Below, piece after piece: positions 1 through 8,258 of a stretch of DNA of 39,975 nt. Under the pieces are notes generated by a model. That model saw only the letters and a list, made by a program, of their open reading frames with translations. It did not search any database and was not told where the DNA came from. The position numbers were made by a program, and so were the translations under genes. How positions within the stretch are numbered: position 1 is the stretch's first letter; every line of letters starts with the position of its first letter. Source of the stretch: CBFIDE01 sp965661265. Lineage in GTDB: Bacteria > Bacteroidota > Bacteroidia > Flavobacteriales > Schleiferiaceae. The stretch covers positions 1 through 39,975 of the forward strand of contig CBFIDE010000017.1 of assembly GCA_965661265.1 (NCBI GenBank). Reading direction: 5' to 3'.

Positions 1-213
1 AGTGGACCAAATCGAAAAGCCTTAAGGCTAACGCCTTTGATGTCTTTTTACATTTCTTTAGGCTTCTAGCAAGCTAGGCCTCAGAATGGGATTAGCTCTC
101 TGCGCTCGCTGATCCCTCAAAACTCCTGAGTGGACCAAATCGAAAAGCCTTAAGGCTAACGCCTTTGATGTCTTTTTACATTTCTTTAGGCTTCTAGCAA
201 GCTAGACCTCAGA
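1..213. repeat. Two 85-bp direct repeats beside tRNA-Ser
   Basis: Copy 1 spans 1-85 and copy 2 spans 129-213. They are offset by exactly 128 bases and differ, as far as I can align by eye, at one base (g78 against a206). The 43-base spacer 86-128 is not seen again after copy 2, which runs straight into the tRNA terminator. Each copy holds a perfect 12-bp palindrome, AGCCTTAAGGCT (18-29 and 146-157), and an imperfect hairpin around CTAGCAAGCTAG. No open frame of useful length covers the unit and no protein-coding signal is apparent. Copy 1 starts at the window edge, so the array may continue to the left. Nature unknown: an intergenic repeat family is more likely than a transposon, since no transposase or terminal inverted repeats are visible. 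Confidence 0.9.
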
Positions 214-215
214 AA

Positions 216-249
216 TGAAAAAAGCCTCCATGCAAATGCATGAAGGCTT
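216..249 (-). terminator. Rho-independent terminator of tRNA-Ser
   Basis: On the minus strand, just downstream of the tRNA 3' end, AAGCCT/AGGCTT arms (222-227 with 244-249) extend inward through CATGCA/TGCATG with one mismatch. A run of T residues follows (plus-strand A run at 218-223). The hairpin lies 10 bases beyond the tRNA and fits a single-gene tRNA transcript. Confidence 0.75.
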
Positions 250-258
250 ATCGATTTG

Positions 259-343
259 CGGAGAGGGAGGGATTCGAACCCCCGGTACCTCGCAGTACAA
301 CGGTTTTCAAGACCGCCGCATTCGACCACTCTGCCACCTCTCC
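259..343 (-). tRNA. tRNA-Ser (anticodon UGA)
   Basis: The minus strand folds as a class II tRNA of 85 nt. The acceptor arms GGAGAGG (343-337) and CCTCTCC (266-260) pair perfectly, followed by discriminator G at 259. The anticodon stem GCGGT/ACCGT (one G-U-type or mismatched end pair) encloses loop CTTGAAA, giving anticodon TGA, which reads UCA and other UCN serine codons. A long variable arm and a T-arm containing GGTTCGAATCC are present. The 3' CCA is not encoded and would be added by nucleotidyltransferase. The gene stands alone with its own terminator and a promoter box about 11-18 bases upstream. An apparent plus-strand reading frame across this region is a chance frame antisense to the tRNA. 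Confidence 0.96.
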
Positions 344-352
344 AACAGGAGC

Positions 353-375
353 GCAAAAATAATAATTATTTTTGC
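353..375. promoter_or_regulatory. Palindromic back-to-back -7 promoter boxes
   Basis: A perfect inverted repeat with 11-base arms, GCAAAAATAAT and ATTATTTTTGC, around a single central A. Each arm contains TATTTTTG, matching the Bacteroidota -7 consensus TAnnTTTG: plus strand 367-374, minus strand 361-354. The minus box would start transcription just before tRNA-Ser (mature 5' end 343). The plus box would serve the GWxTD gene starting at 425. No clear TTG -33 element is seen at the expected distance on either strand, so the assignment rests on the -7 match and position. Confidence 0.55.
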
Positions 376-424
376 ACAGGAACTAAACATTGCTGAAATT
401 TAAAAAAAAATTGAAAAAAATATT

Positions 425-1825
425 TTGAATAAACTTTCCTTCCTCTTCATCTTTGCTCTAACAGCCTTAGTATCTACACTTAAGGGAAAAGACATCGCTA
501 TTGAGATTTCATTGGCCAGATTCTTAGATAATGAATCAAAACCATATATCGAACTATATTATGCCCTAGATGGAAATAGTATTGACCTTTCTACTAATTC
601 AAAAGGGCTACTTTATGGAGGGGTAACCATTACGGCTACCATTCATAAAGACTCTACTATTATAGCTGCGGATAAATTTAGAATCCTTCTCCCTGAAAGC
701 TCTGACTCGTCTAGCTTTAACCAACTCTTCCTGCATCAAAATAGATTCTACGTGGATACTGGTCACTTTGAGCTCCACCTAAAAATTGAGGATCTCTTAG
801 ATGAAGATGAATTCTATAATGTCCAACAGGAGTTTGAAATCCCGGCCAAGCTTACAAGCTTGAAATTCTCTGATTTTATGTTCCTAGACAGCTTTAAGAA
901 ATCCTCCCAAAGTTCTGTCTTCTCAAAATCGGGCTACGACCTAATTCCTATGGTTAATTCTGGTGCCTACTATTTTCCAGAATACATAAATACAATGTCC
1001 TATTATGTTGAGCTCTATCATACTCAAGAAATCTTTGGAGACAATGAGGCTTTTATGGTGAAATACTACCTTGAGAATGCTGATAATCGTAAGGTGATAT
1101 CTGGAATCGGAGGCTTTTCTAAAAATACAGCAAGTGAGGTAGTCCCTTTGCTTAACAGTATTAATATTGAAGAATTACCTTCTGGAAACTACAACTTTGT
1201 ACTGCAAGCTTTAAATAAAAAGGGGGAAGTCAAATACATGAAAAAGGAGTTCTTCTTCAGAAAATCTAAAATAAAGAAAATCCCTCTCCTAGCTTCAAAT
1301 GATGAGGCCTTTAAAACCTTTGCTTATAGAATTAAAAGCTATGATTCTGTATACGCCTACATCAGATATTTGGTACCTATTTCGGAAATGGGCGAAGTTG
1401 ATTTTCAATACAACCTACTCAAAGAGGGTGATGAGAAGAAAATGAGAAACTATTTATACTCTTTCTGGTACAAACAAAACCCAAGCGATCCCGAAGGAGA
1501 ATGGAATAAATACCATAGAAATGTAAACATTGTAAATAAGCTTTATGGTACAAGAATTAAGAAAGGCTATGATTCTGATCGCGGTCGAGTTTATCTGGCA
1601 TACGGCCCGCCAACGGACGTCGAGAAAAGAAGCTTTGAAGCAAATATTGCCCCCTATGAAATATGGCAATACAATAGAATCAATTCTAAGTATGAAATAG
1701 CTCAAACTAATAAGCAGTTCATTTTTGGGGAACTTCAAGAAGGAAGTAGGGATTTTGAACTAATACACTCTACTGCAATCGGCGAAATAAACAATCGTTC
1801 CTGGCAGTCTTTACTCAGAAATTAA
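425..1825 (+). CDS. GWxTD domain-containing protein
   Basis: A 466-residue exported protein of the GWxTD family, common in Bacteroidota and of unknown molecular function. The N-terminus (about 1-20) is a hydrophobic signal sequence with no lipobox cysteine. The middle is beta-rich and unassigned. The family signature lies near the C-terminus: an FWYKQNPSDPEGEWNKYHR segment, then the motif GYDSDRGRVYLAYGPP, in which the eponymous GW.TD reads GYDSD. The start is TTG at 425; no in-frame ATG lies nearby that would keep the signal peptide. It is monocistronic, divergent from tRNA-Ser and read from the palindromic promoter. The periplasmic or surface location is inferred from the signal sequence only; the family call is fairly secure. 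Confidence 0.85.
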   Translation: MNKLSFLFIFALTALVSTLKGKDIAIEISLARFLDNESKPYIELYYALDGNSIDLSTNSKGLLYGGVTITATIHKDSTIIAADKFRILLPESSDSSSFNQLFLHQNRFYVDTGHFELHLKIEDLLDEDEFYNVQQEFEIPAKLTSLKFSDFMFLDSFKKSSQSSVFSKSGYDLIPMVNSGAYYFPEYINTMSYYVELYHTQEIFGDNEAFMVKYYLENADNRKVISGIGGFSKNTASEVVPLLNSINIEELPSGNYNFVLQALNKKGEVKYMKKEFFFRKSKIKKIPLLASNDEAFKTFAYRIKSYDSVYAYIRYLVPISEMGEVDFQYNLLKEGDEKKMRNYLYSFWYKQNPSDPEGEWNKYHRNVNIVNKLYGTRIKKGYDSDRGRVYLAYGPPTDVEKRSFEANIAPYEIWQYNRINSKYEIAQTNKQFIFGELQEGSRDFELIHSTAIGEINNRSWQSLLRN

Positions 1826-1932
1826 ACCTTGGCAGTTCTCTTCCTACTAATAAAGACGCGTATCTCAATTTGATGAATGGATAGGAAAATGAATTTCGTT
1901 TTTCAATTCCTTAAGAACTCAAGTCAATAGTA

Positions 1933-1940
1933 TATTTTTG
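1933..1940 (+). promoter_or_regulatory. Candidate -7 box, possible leaderless start
   Basis: TATTTTTG matches TAnnTTTG exactly and ends 4 bases before the ATG at 1945. With a start site 4-7 bases downstream, the mRNA of the acyltransferase gene would have almost no 5' leader. No -33 TTG is evident, so this may be chance in AT-rich DNA. Confidence 0.35.
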
Positions 1941-1944
1941 CCCC

Positions 1945-2802
1945 ATGATCAGCTATTATATATCCATATTCTTTGGCAGGCTAATTTCCATCCTTCCCTT
2001 TTGGATGCTCTATTTATTTAGTGACTTTATTTTCTTTTTACTGAATAGCGTTATTGGATACAGAAAGAAGGTGATCATGGATAATCTATCTAAATCCTTT
2101 CCTGCTAAATCTGAATCGGAATTAAATTCTATTCGAAGGAAATTCTATAAAAACTTTGCTGACATTATTGTTGAATCTTTCAAGAGTCTTACTGTTAGTG
2201 AGAAGGCTATGCGAAAAAGATTTAAGCTTAAAAATCCTGAGGTATTTCAAAAACTATATGAACAGGATAAAGGCTTAATCATGGTGATGGGGCATTATAC
2301 CAATTTTGAATGGACCGCCATGTTTATGCCTCAATTGGTTCCTCAGAAATCATTTGCTGTTTATCACCCCCTTAAAAACGAAAGATTTAATTCGCTGATT
2401 GTCCGGATGAGAGAGCGTTTTGGGCTGCAGTTATTTAAAATGAAGGACACCTACCCCTTTATGCTTGAGAATCCTGTTAAAAACCCACTCTATGTTTTTA
2501 TGGCAGATCAAAGCCCGCATATAGGAAAGATAAAATACAGAACTCCTTTTTTAAATCAATTAACTCCTGTCCATTTAGGGGTAGAAAACCTTGCTAAAAA
2601 ATGTGATCTAGCTGTGGTTTTCATTGAAGTACACAGACTTAAAAGAGGTCATTATGAAGTGGTAGCTAAATTACTTTATCAGGATACTAAAGACCTGGAG
2701 CAATATGAGATCACCAAAACGCACGTAAGGGAATTAGAAAATTTAATCAATAAGAAGCCTGAAGATTGGCTTTGGAGCCATAGACGTTGGAAATATGTAT
2801 AA
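1945..2802 (+). CDS. LpxL/HtrB-like lipid A acyltransferase family protein
   Basis: A 285-residue member of the lysophospholipid acyltransferase family related to LpxL/LpxM, which transfer acyl chains to Kdo2-lipid A or a similar lipid at the inner membrane. A hydrophobic N-terminal helix (about 1-37) is followed by the basic YRKKVIMDNLSKSFP segment typical of the family. The catalytic HxxxxE motif reads GHYTNFEW (about residues 116-123). FMADQSPH near residue 190 matches the second conserved block. The start fits the family's usual length. The 3' end overlaps the next glycosyltransferase gene by 8 bases, implying translational coupling and a shared envelope role. The actual acyl acceptor cannot be read from the sequence; ornithine-lipid or other acyltransferases of the same fold are alternatives. 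Confidence 0.85.
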   Translation: MISYYISIFFGRLISILPFWMLYLFSDFIFFLLNSVIGYRKKVIMDNLSKSFPAKSESELNSIRRKFYKNFADIIVESFKSLTVSEKAMRKRFKLKNPEVFQKLYEQDKGLIMVMGHYTNFEWTAMFMPQLVPQKSFAVYHPLKNERFNSLIVRMRERFGLQLFKMKDTYPFMLENPVKNPLYVFMADQSPHIGKIKYRTPFLNQLTPVHLGVENLAKKCDLAVVFIEVHRLKRGHYEVVAKLLYQDTKDLEQYEITKTHVRELENLINKKPEDWLWSHRRWKYV

Positions 2803-3835
2803 ACAGGAAGACATTGCCATTGTCATTCTTAATTGGAATGGTGTAGATTTACTCAAGCAGTATTTACCCTCTGTTGTTGAACATAGCGGAAAAGCTAAAG
2901 TTATTGTCATAGATAACGATAGCTCTGATTCAAGTGTGGATTTCTTAAGCCAGAATTACCCAAGCATAAAGCTAGTTCAGAACACATCTAATAGTGGATA
3001 TGCCAAAGGATATAATGATGGCTTAAAAGATATTTCCGAACCTATACTAATCCTTCTCAACTCTGACGTAGAGGTAAGTCCCAATTGGTTAGACCCTTTA
3101 TTAATTAAATTTAACTCCAACCCATCTATAGCTGCATTGCAACCTAAAATTCTAGACTTTAATTCTAAGAATAAGTTTGAATATGCAGGAGCTTGTGGTG
3201 GATTCATTGACTATTTAGGCTATCCATTTAGCAGAGGAAGAATATTTGATCACCTAGAAGAGGATACCGCTCAATACGAAGATGAAATTGAAATTTTCTG
3301 GGCTTCAGGTGCGTGCTTAGTCATAAAAAATGAGGTATTTAAAAAGCTGAATGGTTTCAATGAACTTCTATTCGCTCATATGGAGGAAATAGATCTATGT
3401 TGGAGAATACATAATGAAGGGCTTAAAATCTACTCGGTACCAAGCTCAAAAGTATATCACCTTGGTGGAGGTACACTAAACAAGATAAGCAGTAAAAAAA
3501 CCTTTCTAAACTTTAGAAACAGCCTAGTGCTCTTATTTTTAAATCTACCTGAGGGCGAGGTATTCCGAAAGATCTCAATACGATTATTCTTAGATGGACT
3601 AGCAGGTGTAAAGTTCCTGACGGAGTTTAAAGTGAAGCACACCATTGCTATCATTAAAGGACACTTTAGTTTTTATGCTATGTTCCCAAAATTGATCATT
3701 ATGAAAAGATCAAGGAAAATCAGAAAGATGAGCGACGTAGCCGGAGTTTATAACAAAAGTATAGTGCGAGCACACTACCTAGGAAAGAAAAAAAAGTATT
3801 CGGATCTAGATCAGATGAATATTAAGAGTTTTTAA
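2795..3835 (+). CDS. Family 2 glycosyltransferase
   Basis: A 346-residue GT2 enzyme with the GT-A fold. It would move a sugar from a nucleotide-sugar donor to a glycan or lipid acceptor on the cytoplasmic face of the membrane. VILNWNG at about residue 11 begins the Rossmann-like donor site, VIDNDSSD follows, and LLNSDVEVS (about 87-95) is the DxD-equivalent metal site. The acceptor half carries WASGACLVIKNEVF, GFNELLFAHMEEIDLCWR and a histidine in KVYHLGGG, the pattern of rhamnosyltransferase-like (WbbL/RfbF) members. The C-terminal part is basic with hydrophobic stretches that suggest membrane association. It is coupled to the LpxL-like gene and its 3' end overlaps convergent aroQ by 14 bases. 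Donor and acceptor are unknown. Confidence 0.9.
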   Translation: MYKQEDIAIVILNWNGVDLLKQYLPSVVEHSGKAKVIVIDNDSSDSSVDFLSQNYPSIKLVQNTSNSGYAKGYNDGLKDISEPILILLNSDVEVSPNWLDPLLIKFNSNPSIAALQPKILDFNSKNKFEYAGACGGFIDYLGYPFSRGRIFDHLEEDTAQYEDEIEIFWASGACLVIKNEVFKKLNGFNELLFAHMEEIDLCWRIHNEGLKIYSVPSSKVYHLGGGTLNKISSKKTFLNFRNSLVLLFLNLPEGEVFRKISIRLFLDGLAGVKFLTEFKVKHTIAIIKGHFSFYAMFPKLIIMKRSRKIRKMSDVAGVYNKSIVRAHYLGKKKKYSDLDQMNIKSF

Positions 3836-4244
3836 ACGCTTCTAAAGCCATAGAATATCCCTTTAATCCAAAACCATAAATTACCCCGCTAGCAGTCCTA
3901 CTCAAATAGCTGAATTTTCTGTAATCTTCTCGACTCGCGATATTGCTAATATGCACTTCAATATAGGGTATACCTACTGCATTTAAAGCATCCAATATCC
4001 CAATAGATGTATGACTTAATGAAGCTGCATTTATTATTATACCGGATATTTGCTCTCCATTGCAAGCTTGAATTCTTTGAATTAATTCAGACTCATGGTT
4101 TGATTGAAAGTAATTTAAATCAAGCTCAGAATTCTCTGATTTAAGCTCCTCAAAGTATTCTTCAAAGCTCTTTTTGCCATAAACATCTGGCTCTCTTCTA
4201 CCGAGTAAATTTAAATTTGGGCCGTTAATAATTGCTATCTTCAC
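3822..4244 (-). CDS. aroQ: 3-dehydroquinate dehydratase, type II
   Basis: Type II dehydroquinase of 140 residues, the usual size. It converts 3-dehydroquinate to 3-dehydroshikimate in the shikimate pathway; the family forms cytoplasmic dodecamers. IINGPNLNLLGRREPDVYG at the N-terminus includes the lid-loop arginine and catalytic tyrosine. FQSNHESELI, then IINAASLSHTSIGILDAL and YIEVHISNI complete the active-site blocks, with the histidine of VHISN. The start is GTG; the overlapping ATG in front is followed at once by a stop. It is divergent from xerD with a 32-base gap, a pairing seen in other Bacteroidota. The 3' end overlaps the glycosyltransferase gene by 14 bases on the other strand. Confidence 0.96.
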   Translation of the reverse strand: MKIAIINGPNLNLLGRREPDVYGKKSFEEYFEELKSENSELDLNYFQSNHESELIQRIQACNGEQISGIIINAASLSHTSIGILDALNAVGIPYIEVHISNIASREDYRKFSYLSRTASGVIYGFGLKGYSMALEAFKNS

Positions 4245-4276
4245 ATTGAAATTTTAATCGAAATTAAGTTAAATCT

Positions 4277-5185
4277 ATGACTTGGGAACAAGCAATCTCA
4301 GACTTCCAAAATTACTTGAAGCTAGAGCGATCTATGTCCTTAAATACCATCGATGCTTATAAAAGAGATCTGTTTAAATTTTCAAGCTACCTCATTCAAA
4401 AAGAAGAAATAAAAGACCCTCTTAAGGTCAAGCCGATTGATATTCAATCCTTTCTTGGTTTTATCACGGAAGCTGATATGTCCGCCAGATCCCAATCTAG
4501 AAATTTATCAAGTATTAAAGGATTCTACAAATACTTAATTATTGATGACTACCTCAGCATTGATCCCTCTGAATTAATTCATAGTCCTAAAGTAGCTAAA
4601 AAGCTCCCTGAATTTCTAACTAAAGAAGAGATTGATCAACTAATTGATGCCATAGACCTAAGCACAGATCAAGGCCATAGAAATAAAGCAATGATAGAAA
4701 TGCTTTACTCTTGTGGATTGAGAGTCAGCGAATTAATCAACTTAACTTTTTCTAATCTTTTTATCAAAGAAGGTGTCATTAGAGTATTAGGAAAAGGAAA
4801 TAAGGAAAGATTAGTTCCTATTAATCCTTATGCCGTAAAGCAGTTAAAATTATACACTGATTCTAGCAGAAAAAGTCAAGATGTACAAAGAGGATATGAA
4901 GATTTTATCTTTTTAAATAGACGAGGAAAATCATTATCCAGAGCCATGATTTTTCAGATTATTAAAGATTTGTCTGCGCAAATAAACCTTCAAAAGAAAA
5001 TAGGACCACATACCTTCAGACATAGCTTTGCCACTCACCTTGTAGAAGGTGGCGCAAATTTAAGAGCCGTTCAAGAATTATTGGGTCATGAAAGTATTAC
5101 TACAACAGAAATATATACCCACCTTAACCAAGACTATCTTAAATCGGATTTAATCCAATTTCATCCAAGAGCTAATAAAGATTAA
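4277..5185 (+). CDS. xerD: Site-specific tyrosine recombinase XerD
   Basis: A 302-residue tyrosine recombinase, the length of XerC/XerD. With a partner Xer protein it resolves chromosome dimers at dif, under FtsK control at the septum. The N-terminal SAM-like DNA-binding domain covers about residues 1-105. The catalytic set is complete: R149 in CGLRVSEL, K173 in GKGNKER, H245 and R248 in HTFRHSFATHL, H271 in LLGHESITTT and nucleophile Y280 in EIYTHL. No phage or integron genes are nearby, which supports a housekeeping role rather than an integrase. XerC is the alternative name; I favour XerD on overall resemblance. It is divergent from aroQ, and its 3' end overlaps the convergent E1 gene by 4 bases. 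Confidence 0.9.
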   Translation: MTWEQAISDFQNYLKLERSMSLNTIDAYKRDLFKFSSYLIQKEEIKDPLKVKPIDIQSFLGFITEADMSARSQSRNLSSIKGFYKYLIIDDYLSIDPSELIHSPKVAKKLPEFLTKEEIDQLIDAIDLSTDQGHRNKAMIEMLYSCGLRVSELINLTFSNLFIKEGVIRVLGKGNKERLVPINPYAVKQLKLYTDSSRKSQDVQRGYEDFIFLNRRGKSLSRAMIFQIIKDLSAQINLQKKIGPHTFRHSFATHLVEGGANLRAVQELLGHESITTTEIYTHLNQDYLKSDLIQFHPRANKD

Positions 5186-7158
5186 AAACTCATTAGCTCG
5201 TCAAAACTCTCTTGAAGGCGGTAATTTCCTAGGTAACGTTCTTCTAATTTCCTTGCAAAAGGAACAGGTGTATCTAAACTAGCCACAAAAGCAATTGGAG
5301 CGTCCAATGCTTTAAAACACTCCTTTTGTAAATGCCTCACAATATCAGATCCTATTCCTCCTGTTGTTACATCCTCCTGTAGAACAAGACACCTTGATGT
5401 TTTATTCACTGATTCTATAAGCAAAGGCCAATCGATAGGAGACAATGTTCTTAGGTCAATTATTTCAATAGAGTAATTTGGATTTTCTTTAGCAAAATCT
5501 AAAGCCCAATGCACCCCCATTCCATAGCTGATAATAGTACAATCAGTCCCACTTTGTATAGTTGCGGCCTTTCCTAATTCCAATCTATAATATGCTTTAG
5601 CTACATCCTGATAAGAGCTCCTATAAAGGGCTTTATGCTCAAAGAACAATACAGGATTTGGATCGGCTATAGCCTCATTTAATAAACCTTTAGCATCTTC
5701 TGGAAAAGCTGGATAAACGACCTTAAGACCAGCGGTATGGGTAAACCAAGCTTCCGTTGATTGAGAGTGAAAAGGACCTGCACCTACTCCTGCTCCGGTT
5801 GGCATTCTAACCACCACATCGGCATTTTGGCCCCAGCGCCAATGAATTTTAGCCAGGTTATTTACAATCTGATTAAAGCCTTCCGTAACGAAATCCGAAA
5901 ATTGCATTTCCATGATTGCTTTATACCCTTCTATACTTAGACCCAAGGCTGATCCAACAATAGCTGACTCACATAAAGGAGTATTCCTTACTCTCTCCTT
6001 TCCATACTTATCTAACAGACCTTCTGTTACCTTAAAGACACCACCATACTCCGCAATGTCCTGTCCCATAATCACAAGATTATCGAACCTTTCCATACTC
6101 TGATCAATAGCCTGATGGATTGCATCCACCATCCTGACATTCTCTTTCTCACCCTTAGGCTCTTCAGCAATGAAGTCATAAGGTGCGAATAAATCTTTGA
6201 ATTCCTCCTCAATAGAATTATCAATTTCAGGATAGGAATCAGCCATTTTCAAAGCAGCGTTAATCTCGCTTTTAATGTCCAATACAATCTGTTCATTCTC
6301 CTCAGGACTCAAGATTTTCTCTTCCAATAAAAACTTCCTATAATTCTCAACAGGATCTTTCTTAGACCATTCCTCAATCAATCCTTGAGGATAGTATTTA
6401 GTACCAGAAGCTTCTTCATGACCTCTTAGTCTGAAAGTATTACACTCAAAAATATAAGGTTGTGGCCTTTTGGCGATTTCATCCTGAATCTCTTCTACAG
6501 CTCTATAAACTTCTAAAATATTATTTCCATCTACACTCTTGGCCTTTACACCATAGCCTGCGGCTTTATAAACAAAGCTTTTAAAATTAAATTGTTCCGA
6601 TGATGGCGTTGATAATCCCCAATGGTTATTCTCTATAAGAAAAATGACAGGTAAACCCCAAACAGCGGCTACATTCAAAGCCTCATGAAAATCGCCTTGA
6701 GAAGCACCACCATCACCCGTTATTACAAGCGTTGCATTTGATGATTTTTTTAATAACTGCGCCAAACCAATTCCATCTGCTATTCCCATCTGTGGGCCTA
6801 AGTGCGATATCATTCCAACAATTTTGTGCTCCTTAGAACCAAAGTGAAAAGAGCGATCTCTTCCTTTAGTAAAACCTTCTGACTTGGCTTGGAATTGTGC
6901 AAATAGCTTGGTTAGCGGAACATCCCGAGAGGTAAATATTCCTAAGTTTCTATGCATAGGAAGCAAATAAGAATCAGGATTCATTGCCATGGCTGCTCCA
7001 ACAGACACTGCTTCTTGTCCAAAGGCCGAAAACCATTTAGAGATTTTACCTTGCCTCAATGCAATGAGCATCTTCTCTTCAATCATCCTTGGTTTCAGCA
7101 AGGCTTTATATAGCTCTATCAGCCTTTGATCGTTAAAACCCTTTCTATTAAACTTCAT
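5182..7158 (-). CDS. Fused 2-oxoacid dehydrogenase E1 (alpha + beta)
   Basis: A 658-residue thiamine-diphosphate E1 component with both subunits in one chain, as in many Bacteroidota. It most likely performs oxidative decarboxylation of branched-chain 2-oxoacids (2-oxoisovalerate type), feeding E2/E3 and branched fatty-acid primer synthesis. The alpha part (about 1-320) carries the ThDP motif from GDG at 148-150 to NN at 177-178, plus FHFGSKEH. The beta part (about 335-658) starts at MVDAIHQAIDQSMERFD, with MGQDIAEYGGVFKVTEGL, RMPTGAGVGAGPFHSQSTE and a C-terminal transketolase-like domain (LVLQEDVTTGGIGSDIV). Neither E2 nor E3 lies in the window. Pyruvate or a broad-specificity E1 is the alternative; substrate choice is inferred. 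Confidence 0.88.
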   Translation of the reverse strand: MKFNRKGFNDQRLIELYKALLKPRMIEEKMLIALRQGKISKWFSAFGQEAVSVGAAMAMNPDSYLLPMHRNLGIFTSRDVPLTKLFAQFQAKSEGFTKGRDRSFHFGSKEHKIVGMISHLGPQMGIADGIGLAQLLKKSSNATLVITGDGGASQGDFHEALNVAAVWGLPVIFLIENNHWGLSTPSSEQFNFKSFVYKAAGYGVKAKSVDGNNILEVYRAVEEIQDEIAKRPQPYIFECNTFRLRGHEEASGTKYYPQGLIEEWSKKDPVENYRKFLLEEKILSPEENEQIVLDIKSEINAALKMADSYPEIDNSIEEEFKDLFAPYDFIAEEPKGEKENVRMVDAIHQAIDQSMERFDNLVIMGQDIAEYGGVFKVTEGLLDKYGKERVRNTPLCESAIVGSALGLSIEGYKAIMEMQFSDFVTEGFNQIVNNLAKIHWRWGQNADVVVRMPTGAGVGAGPFHSQSTEAWFTHTAGLKVVYPAFPEDAKGLLNEAIADPNPVLFFEHKALYRSSYQDVAKAYYRLELGKAATIQSGTDCTIISYGMGVHWALDFAKENPNYSIEIIDLRTLSPIDWPLLIESVNKTSRCLVLQEDVTTGGIGSDIVRHLQKECFKALDAPIAFVASLDTPVPFARKLEERYLGNYRLQESFDELMSF

Positions 7159-7313
7159 ATAATTTTAAAAATTTAAGGCCCTAAAATAACTATAAAAGCT
7201 ATCAGTTGACTTCAATTTCTGATTCTTTTATAGAAGCTTATCAAAAGAAATTAAGCTTCAGTAGCTTCAAGAAATAGTACAATATTTATCTTCGTCTTTC
7301 AACTATAAAAATC

Positions 7314-8258
7314 ATGCTTCAAAAAATTCCAACTTTAGATTTAAACGACTTTTTATCGGCGGAAGCCAGCAAAAGAAATGAGTTTGTAAGCAACCTGGGA
7401 AAGGCTTTTGAAGAAATAGGTTTTATAAGCCTCAAAAATCATGGTTTTAAAAGAGAGCTAGAAAAGCAATTGTATTCTGAAGTGGAATCCTTTTTTAATT
7501 TATCGATTGAAATAAAGGAACAATATGAAATACCTGGTTTAGGCGGACAAAGAGGTTATACAAGCTTTGGAAAGGAACATGCCAAAGGAAGAATAGAAGG
7601 AGATTTAAAAGAATTCTGGCACTTCGGGCAAGAAGAAAACTCCAGTAAAAGTGAGAATCCTTATGGGGCTAATGTGAAAGTCAAAGAACTTCAAAGCTTT
7701 AACAAAATCGGAAATCAAAGTTTTTCAACTCTAGAGGACATAGGAATTGAGGTTCTCAAAGCAATTGCTCTTTACTTAAACTTAGACGAGGATTATTTTG
7801 ACAATAAGGTAAGAGGTGGAAATTCGATTTTACGTCCTATCCACTACCCTCCAATTACGCAAGAACCTAAAAATGCAGTGAGGGCGGCAGAGCATGAAGA
7901 TATCAACCTAATCACTCTTTTAATGAGTGCAAGTGCTGAGGGATTAGAGGTGAAGTCTAAAAGTGGGCATTGGATTAAGGCAAATAATAGTCCTGGAGAG
8001 ATTATCATTAATGTTGGCGATATGCTGCAAAGGCTTACTAATAATCGTTTAATTAGTACTACACACAGAGTGACCAATCCGCCTAAAGACAAATGGAGCA
8101 AAAGCAGATATTCAATTCCATTCTTCCTTCACCCTAAGGCTTCTATGGCTTTAAATTGTTTGGAAAATTGTATTTCGCCCAATGAAGAAAAATCATATGC
8201 AGATATTACAGCCGGGGATTATTTGACTCAAAGATTAAAAGAAATAGGATTACTATGA
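7314..8258 (+). CDS. Isopenicillin N synthase-family Fe(II)/2OG oxygenase
   Basis: A 314-residue non-haem iron oxygenase of the IPNS/2-oxoglutarate-dependent dioxygenase family. An N-terminal DIOX_N-type region (about 1-110: IPTLDLNDF, FEEIGFISLKNHG) precedes a jelly-roll core. The iron triad is visible: H194 and D196 in AAEHEDINLITL and H251 in STTHRV. R265-Y-S267 in SRYSIPFF is the RxS motif that binds the 2-oxoglutarate carboxylate, favouring a 2OG enzyme over a true IPNS, as does the absence of beta-lactam genes. The substrate is unknown. The gene overlaps the SUI1-like gene by 4 bases (ATGA), so the two are translated in a coupled way; a modification target in translation is possible but speculative. 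Confidence 0.88.
   Translation: MLQKIPTLDLNDFLSAEASKRNEFVSNLGKAFEEIGFISLKNHGFKRELEKQLYSEVESFFNLSIEIKEQYEIPGLGGQRGYTSFGKEHAKGRIEGDLKEFWHFGQEENSSKSENPYGANVKVKELQSFNKIGNQSFSTLEDIGIEVLKAIALYLNLDEDYFDNKVRGGNSILRPIHYPPITQEPKNAVRAAEHEDINLITLLMSASAEGLEVKSKSGHWIKANNSPGEIIINVGDMLQRLTNNRLISTTHRVTNPPKDKWSKSRYSIPFFLHPKASMALNCLENCISPNEEKSYADITAGDYLTQRLKEIGLL

Noticed and set aside
1..343. Attachment site or genomic island boundary at tRNA-Ser
   Set aside because: The repeat does not copy the tRNA 3' end, no phage genes are near, and the adjoining genes are core functions. XerD at 4277 has the profile of the housekeeping enzyme.
215..403. A 62-codon plus-strand frame across the tRNA region
   Set aside because: It is antisense to tRNA-Ser and its terminator; the tRNA fold explains the sequence.
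7314..8258. Beta-lactam biosynthesis gene
   Set aside because: The RxS motif and lack of ACV synthetase or other pathway genes point to a generic 2OG oxygenase.
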